Shown here: one piece after another, positions 57,630-64,000 of the stretch
Position numbering within the stretch: the stretch's first letter is position 1
Layout: each line of letters opens with the position of its first letter
Assembly (NCBI GenBank): GCA_964247055.1
Contig: OZ176051.1
Coordinates: forward strand, 15,066,001 to 15,130,000
Source of the DNA: Paragordius varius
Taxonomy: Eukaryota; Nematomorpha
Direction of reading: 5' to 3'
DNA: 64,000 bases
Program-made: the position numbers and the translations under genes
Notes under the pieces: generated by a model
What the model was told of the DNA's origin: nothing
The model's input: only the letters and a program-made list of their open reading frames with translations
The model's database searches: none

Positions 57630-59243
57630 TTATTTGGGAGTAAGCGACAAAGTTTCCACTTTGTTTTCCGTATCTGTAAACTGAATATAAAAAATATAGG
57701 CAAAATATTAAATGAGGGTTATTATTAAATGTGTGCTATTGAAACACTCGACCAAATAAAAATTATCTTTAAATTATTTTTAGTAAAATACCTAATTTAA
57801 ATGACTACCTATATAATTTGATAGGATTACAAAACTCCACACTTAATAAGAATTGTTTGAGAAATCATAATATAATAAAATTACTGCAATGGTCAACGGG
57901 TAAGGTCTTATAGTTGACTCCATCGTATATGAATTAGTGGATCGAATCCCTAAACGCATTAAATTAATGTTATTTTTTCAACGAAATAATCTTTTATAAA
58001 ACGACATATATTCAATTTTTGTACTTTCAAAATCTGGCGCTAAAGCAATATATAAGTCCAAATAGTTTTTGTGCATCAACACACAAATCAAATATTTATT
58101 TAAACAATATGTGAAACGTTAATATACATAAATTTACAGAATTCTTAGCAAGTTTTATATAACCTTTATTAAATTTTAAATTATACTAAACGTGATTATG
58201 TCTAAACTCTATATGTTAAAAAAATAAATTATTACTTATTCTCAACATTTTCTATATATAAAAATTTTGTGTCAGAGGGCCCAACCATGGCTGTTTTTAA
58301 ATTTACAGATCAAAAATGATTATTGTTTAATCGATTTTAATTTAACTTACTTAACTTTCTGATAGGTTTCGCCGCTGGTGGGGGTGTTTCTCCAGCTTTC
58401 AGAATATAAGTATATTTATCTCTGGTAAAAGCTATTTTTTTATGAAAAAAACAATTAAGTATAAAAAATGTGATATGAGTAGTAGAAAAAATATTTTATT
58501 TTGTATAAATATAGCTGTTAAAAATTTTACGAAATCTTAATAAATTTGAAAGATAAACTTGCTGTGCCAGCAGGTAAGGTTAGGGAAATCGTTAAAACAC
58601 AACTACCGTCTACAGCCGAAATGGTGGTGCTGCCATTTTTATACAAAAAGCTTGCTGCTTTTGTTAATCGACTGCCATCTTTTACACAGGTGCCTTAAAA
58701 AAAATTATAAAATTGAAAATATAAATAAGTCAAGTTTTGGATCGGTTTGCACGTTTTGAAAGACCTTATTTTTTTGGATAAAATGAATACTCCCACCAAA
58801 TCGGTCCCGATAAATATGTATATTTTGATTCCAACAATTATATCTTGATGCTTTGGTTTTAGGGACAATAAGTTGGTAAATAATTAATTTTTATGGTAAA
58901 TGCTCGATATAGTAAAATCGCAAAATTATCACTCATTATTTAAATTTATGGTAAAATGTAAAGACTTTCAACTAAGAATTTGGATTGGAAAATATTAATT
59001 AATGCTGACATAATAAAAGATTTTGTAAAAAGGCTTGATTAGTTTTATATAAAATGTTGGTGAACCGTTTAAGGTATTATACGTAATAAGACTTAAGCGG
59101 TGGAACTCACCAAAAAAATTTGCAGGGCCAATATTTTTTGGGCACCAAATAACCCCGAAATTTTTTGCGCGCATATAAATCGCACTTAAAATGTCTCTTG
59201 TGGGATATTTATAATTTAACATAGATTGAAAACCCCCTAACAA
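57630..59243 (-). CDS. Spliced gene of unknown family, four 3' exons
   Basis: Minus-strand exons: about 59238-59110, 58693-58559 (135 bp), 58431-58351 (81 bp) and 57673-57630 (44 bp, TAA stop at 57632-57630). All junctions are GT-AG and all in phase 1, and the joined frame is open throughout, which is strong evidence for a real gene. Readable segments: NYKYPTRDILSAIYMRAKN, FGVIWCPKNIGPANFFG, TCVKDGSRLTKAASF, SAVDGSCVLTISLTLPAG, then TFTRDKYTYILKAGETPPPA and a short hydrophilic tail ending ETLSLTPK. N-glycosylation (NGS) and paired cysteines hint at an extracellular beta-sandwich protein (inference). The 5' exon with a start codon is not settled; a segment with a GTAAGT donor near 59653 may belong to it. 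No family recognised. Confidence 0.65.
57886..57962 (+). other. tRNA-like pol III promoter pair (SINE relic?)
   Basis: An A-box-like TGGTCAACGGGTAAGG and, 50 bp on, a B-box-like GGATCGAATCC. A full cloverleaf does not form: the T-stem pairs poorly and the acceptor stem is absent. It may be a decayed tRNA gene or the head of a tRNA-derived SINE. It lies in the last intron of the gene above. Confidence 0.3.
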
Positions 59244-59848
59244 TGGTATACTATCGTTCGTAAGTGTTATTTAATATTCAATTCATATAAGACTACCCTC
59301 GAATACGGGGGTATGTAAAAAATCCTGATTAAATATAGATTCCTATATGAAAAAGTATTAGATAATCATTTTTTTGGCCCTAGGAGGGATTTAAGAAATA
59401 TTAAACTTTTGTGGTAACCATATAAAATGGATTAATTTGGGAAACATTTTGTTATATTTTTGGTAAATGCTTAATGCTTCATTCCAAAAAATAAATACCA
59501 TAAACTATATATAAAAAGCAAAACATACTTTTTAAAAAAATTATTAGATATTGTGCTAAGTCCGATTATGTTGTTCTAAAATTGGCTAGAAACCCACAAT
59601 GCATCTATGATTTTTTTTTTCAAAAAGGGTATACTTGTGACTTTAACACTTACCTGCCCATGGCTGCCAATGATGTTAGAAAAATTGCGTAGTTTTGGGG
59701 TTAGAATTATGGCACGCAGTGTAAGAGTCCGGCGCCCTACTTACTATACAATCACGCCTATATTATATATAGGATTTATTAACATAAATTCCCCATCGCT
59801 TATTTGACGACGAGATTGAGAAAATTTTACTGAAGGATATGACTATAC

Positions 59849-61495
59849 CATGGCTTCTTCTTTTGTAGTTCCCGACCCCATTTATGATTGCGAATTTCTT
59901 AACAACCACAACAAATATAAAAAAATTCGTTGAAATAACACTTAGAAATTTTGTGGATAATATTTATCAGGGTTGTTTCGGTTTTGAGAGATTGACAAAA
60001 ATAAATCTACATTTTTTATAAATTTTTATAACATTTTCTGATTTATAGTAAATTTATACAAGATACTAGCAGGCCCTTTCACGCTTCGGTGTGGCGTCGT
60101 CTCTTTGATCATTATTTAATTTGCAATAAATAGAGTTAATGTACATAAAAAAATAATAATAAACATATTTAATAGAAAGAATGTCTTAATTATTCTTCTA
60201 CGGGTTTTTGCGCAGGCTGAAATATTTTACTCGAAATTGACCATATTTAATCTGTCCCTTCTTAAAGTTAATAGTCAACTATCATTGGATTTATTTTAAA
60301 ATTTTCGTTTTACGAAATCATGGTTAAAAGTTCTATTTTGAAATTGTGTTCATACATCTGGGATCAAGGGATATAAAAAGTAAATTATTTGTGGTCTTTT
60401 TTTAAAGGAAAGAGTAATATTATATGAATTCCCCAGAAATGTGTTTAACTGAACTCGTATGTCTTCTTTAGTTATTTGAAAATTAGCTCCAAAACTACGC
60501 CTATTTTGTATGGCGTCTCAGTTTTAAACCGGTAGACCTCTACCCGACTTATATAAAAGGCGCTGAGTTAATTCTTTGCCTTTATAGGACAAATATTCGG
60601 AATCATCTTTGATACCATCGTCTCATGAGTTATTCGAAAAAATACCTCAACACTAAATAATCGTTATATAATGGCGTTTTGGGGTTTAAAAGCCCCAAAT
60701 TAACGGCTAATTAAAGAACCCGACCTTAATTTTTACCTAGTTACGGAAAATATTAAGCTTTTAATGAGCACATATGGCTTCATAAATTTTCTGTAAATTA
60801 GCTTCAAAACAATGCAATTTCTATATAGTGGCGCTTTAGCGGCTATCTGTTTAACCAGCAGACATTTTCAAAAACACGAGAGAAAATTTTCTTTTAATAG
60901 AAAATAACTCGAATCCTCAGTAAATTTAACGGTCTCATAGCCTAAAAAATATTTAGTTTTTTAAAAAAATGGCATTTTACGGGGGGACCGGGTAAAAAGA
61001 AAGCCTAAATTAAAAAAGTAAGCCGACTAGGTTCGCGCAATCGATCATAATTAGAGCAAATCATATTTGAAATCGATTGATCCAACCGGAAAAATGTCTC
61101 AAAGACAATTCTAAACTTCTGTTTTAAAAAAAACCCGTTTTTCACACGGGGTGGGCCCGAACTGGGGGCCTAATTCAAAAAAGGGCCAAGCTATTGTCGG
61201 CCATTCATTATTAATAATATTTTTTTGACATTTGGATTTGAATGGGACCGGTTTTACGGAAACAGATCATTAAGCCAGCATTTTTTATTTTTATAAATAT
61301 ATAGATAATGATCGGAATAGAAATGCTGGTATAAACAGTCTTTCTGAACCAGAAAATTTTATGATATATTTATCTACGATGATTGTTATTTTTCTTACAA
61401 TAATTTTACAAATTAAAAAACATTTTTTTGTTAAATTGTATTTTTATCACTCGCGACCCCAAATGGGGTCGCGACCCATAGTTTAAGAAGCCCTG
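59849..61495. mobile_element. hAT-type element with perfect 8-bp target duplication
   Basis: GACTATAC occurs at 59841-59848 and again at 61496-61503. The left end is CATGGCTTCTTCTTTTG and the right end, minus strand, CAGGGCTTCTTAAACTATG, both followed by a CCGACCCCATTT / GCGACCCCATTT block. TIR style and duplication length are those of hAT elements. No transposase frame is seen in 1647 bp; the interior holds tandem units of about 160 bp. The intact duplication suggests it is younger than the related copy at 14101-15236. Confidence 0.85.
60462..61190. repeat. About five degenerate tandem units of ~150-165 bp
   Basis: Recurring block: a CTCATGAGTTATT or CATAAATTTTCT start, then AA-CTCCAAAAC-type sequence, then ATGGCGTTTT or GTGGCGCTTT, then a GGTTTAAA..CC segment. 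Starts fall near 60462, 60627, 60780, 60945 and 61090. It lies within the hAT element, so it was carried or built there. Units are strongly diverged. Confidence 0.45.
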
Positions 61496-61503
61496 GACTA
61501 TAC

Positions 61504-62365
61504 TAATGAGTAGGTTTAATATATATGACAAAAGACTTAAGATTTCCATTAATGTTGATATTTAAGAGATATTTTTAATTTGAGCGGGATTTCGAATAAT
61601 TATTAAAATTTAACAATAATAATATATCCGAATATATGATGCTTTTTTCCGATTTTTATCGTCAAGTTTTTTTTCCAAACCAAAATTCTGTGTTCACCGC
61701 AAGATTTCAGTTTGCTCGTTTGTTTATAAATCATAAAACTTTTTTCAAGGGTTCAAAATTTGCGGAAAAGCACCACACAGCTTTTTATGTTTCGTCAATT
61801 AATTTTCTTAAATCCAAAAGAATCGGTATCCGAAGAGCGACAATAATAATGAATGCAAAAATGATAAGAATAATGGCAGAATGGCAAATGTGTTAATTTG
61901 GTGAGAATAATGTCCCGCATTCGGTAACTTGGTCACATTTGTTAAAAATCCTTTCCAAGCCATGGCCCATAGAACTCATTATAAAGATAATATAACGCTA
62001 ACAGTAAGTGAGGCAGACAAATTAATATTAACATAATGAGAAATAGCCGAGTGTATGGTTTTAGATATTGAAGCTGCTACTTTTTTGATCAGTAAAATAT
62101 AGGAAACGGTGAGAGATCCATTACTAGAATGTGGGTCAGGTCTATGAAAACAACCCAATTAACTCTTTAGGAAAGCCCTATCAAGGTATCGATAGATAAT
62201 GTGACAAAGGAGTTGGAAGGTTAGGTTATGGCAGAAGCGCCTGCCGTTATTTGGTTGTGGTGGGATCAAAATCAAATATTTTTCCTGGGTCGTTAAACAT
62301 TAAATATAATACACTGTATCCCAAATCGCCAAGCACAAAAAGTAGCCTAGGAACCTATTTATTTT
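61504..62365. other. Intergenic, possible decayed gene fragment
   Basis: The open frame at 61636-61896 has no family match. At about 62040-62110 a short segment reads EIAECMVLDIEAATFLISK and looks protein-like but is surrounded by stops. Nothing firm. Confidence 0.3.
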
Positions 62366-62369
62366 GATA

Positions 62370-62720
62370 ATGTATCAGGATTCTGATACTTTCAGTGCAC
62401 ATTTTTAATAAAATATTTTTTGGTAATAAATTCGTTGCTCCAAAAAATATTATTAAAATATATGATATAATATATTTTGAAAAGCAAAACAATACTTTAA
62501 TAAAATTTAATATTTAGATGTGGACTCCGAAAGTCCCTTTCTAAAATGGGTTTGTCATATAATTTTATTATATGCTAGATTATGGCATCAAAACATATTT
62601 CTTTGAAAAATTCATAATTTGTTTTATACGTACTATCTACGATTTTGAGGCATGATGGAATTATAAGAGAACTGCATATTATAAAAACACTTATTGTATA
62701 ATGGTTCTGAACATTAGCCA
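62370..62720. repeat. Dispersed repeat, second copy of the 1.3-kb sequence
   Basis: Aligned in order with 1280-1650 (see that entry), including GAGGCATGATGG, TATAAAAACACTTATTG and TTCTGAACATTA. No terminal structure was resolved. Confidence 0.5.
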
Positions 62721-62725
62721 TATTA

Positions 62726-62920
62726 ATGAAAATATTCCTAAAAACTTTGTTTTATGTGAATTGTTTCATATATTCATACAAATTTAATAGCAAACTAACG
62801 TTTAAGTGTGAGGTAAATGAAACGTTCATCGAATTGTATAAAAAGTGTAATAATATAAAGTGTTTTTACAACGTTGACATTGAAAATATCATAACACTCG
62901 CTTCACCAAAATTTTGCTAA
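62726..62920 (+). CDS. Small hypothetical ORF, possible secreted peptide
   Basis: 64 codons. A hydrophobic start (KIFLKTLFYVNCFIYSY) could be a weak signal peptide, followed by a short lysine- and cysteine-containing part (five cysteines in all). Chance in AT-rich DNA is a serious alternative; there is no splice or homology support. Confidence 0.2.
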   Translation: MKIFLKTLFYVNCFIYSYKFNSKLTFKCEVNETFIELYKKCNNIKCFYNVDIENIITLASPKFC

Positions 62921-62924
62921 TAAA

Positions 62925-64000
62925 ATTTTTAAACATTTCGGAAAAACTTTTCTAACAAAATTTAACAGTCATAAATTTTTATAGCCCAATATCGGATCTT
63001 TGTCTTTTATTTTTTTGCTTATTTTCACGGCCTAAAGTGGAAATACCGTATAATTTTCACTTCTGCAACATTCATAGTATAAATATTTTTATACAATATT
63101 CTGAAAATATTTTATCGACTAATCTTTTATGGGTTCAAGCACAAAATTGGAATGAAACAGTAGCCCTATATCCAAATACAATATTCAGGCATAAAACTTC
63201 CTAAATCAAAGAAGTTGGTGAAGTTTGTATTCATATTGTAAAAATATTTATATATTGTACGTTTCAAAATATACCACTTCCGCTTTGCAAACACACAAAA
63301 AATGCTGCATATACGAAATTGGGATGTATAAAAAATTGTGAATATATGTTTTTTAGTGACCCGTAAGAATCGGAACCAAAAGGACCATGAGAATAACATC
63401 AAAATATATTTATCAGAGAATATGTATTCTGTGGTACTTTTAAAATCGAATCGAAAGATTAGTGCGCATTATACCAAGTAAAATGTTTAAAAGCCGACGC
63501 TTCATCCAAAAAATAATTTAAAATTATGTTATACTATATTTAGTAGCAAATTTTAAATTAAAAGAACGTAGAAAGCCGAAATGGCGCTGAAATTTTATAA
63601 ATGACAGATGACATAAAAAATTGATCATTAAAATATTTACTTGCTTAAATAACAAAGTTAAATTTTGTTTACGTTATTTTTGGGGTATTTTGAAACTCCT
63701 TAGAAACATTATTAAACATTAAGATTTAAATACACTTTCTATAATTAGATGCTGCTAACTTTTATAATTTAATGATATTAGGCGAAAATTCGTGCGACAA
63801 CAGGAACATACATTGTGTTTTTTAGATAAAATTTTTTAATTTAAAGGTAAACAATTAACTAAAAATATCTTTTGACACCAAAGTTTAGCTAAATTATCTA
63901 ATGGGTTTCGCCACCATGCTTCATTTTACCTTTTAAAAATATATTTTGATATGTAGCATATATATAAAATTGTTATGGCACAATTACGTTTATTATATAA
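62925..64000. other. Intergenic to window end, nothing recognised
   Basis: AT-rich, no supported gene. The minus-strand open frame at 63166-63402 has no recognisable features. Confidence 0.45.

Noticed and set aside
61636-61896. Frame with an FTARFQFARL segment resembling part of a gypsy gag
   Set aside because: Only about ten residues agree and nothing on either side fits gag; likely chance.

Overview
The window is very AT-rich (about three quarters A+T) nuclear DNA of an animal. It has spliced genes with short GT-AG introns, a seven-helix peptide-type receptor, an M13 (neprilysin-like) peptidase relative, a secreted fibronectin-III-like protein, and a heavy load of LINEs, Ty3/gypsy, Tc1/mariner, hAT and small inverted-repeat elements. 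I cannot fix the phylum; nothing here is bacterial, and the standard genetic code works in every exon I could splice.

Layout. 1-3.2 kb: no gene, one dispersed repeat. 3.2-4.2 kb: a small element with 21-bp tandem units at its ends, then a foldback palindrome. 4.4-9.8 kb, minus strand: a multi-exon M13-like gene whose large intron holds a foldback and a Tc1-like element (copy A). 10.4-17.9 kb: transposon fragments, including a 5' Ty3/gypsy fragment, a hAT element and an old LTR-element integrase tail. 18.0-19.2 kb, minus: a broken G-protein-coupled receptor. 21.8-26.5 kb, minus: a LINE split by a hAT-like element and by a TAA-flanked inverted-repeat element. 26.5-26.8 kb: an unrecognised coding segment. 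29.2-31.8 kb: a clean five-exon gene for a secreted protein. 33.1-41.9 kb: a three-deep nest (LINE, Ty3/gypsy inside it, a second LINE inside the gypsy LTR). 42.1-43.8 kb: hAT-like. 45.7-49.1 kb: a LINE split by copy B. 49.2-51.8 kb: copy C, which carries the transposase. 52.7-54.5 kb: secreted FN3-like gene. 57.6-59.2 kb, minus: a spliced gene of unknown family. 59.8-61.5 kb: a hAT-type element with a perfect 8-bp target duplication.

The most unusual thing is a group of DNA transposons whose long inverted ends are built from tandem units of about 21 bp, two turns of the helix. Copy C (49246-51778) carries a decayed IS630/Tc1-type DDE transposase; copies A and B keep the ends but have a hAT-like core instead. 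A second family (3.2, 10.4 and 20.0 kb) starts with the same TACCATTT terminus but has a different 21-bp unit, and a third, foldback element (6.6 kb) has yet another unit of about 20-22 bp. This looks like a repeated way of building transposon ends rather than one stray satellite.

Host genes are few and small. Where exons could be joined, the splice phases agree across all junctions for the genes at 29.2 kb and 57.6 kb, which is strong internal support. All identifications come from reading the sequence; no database search was run.
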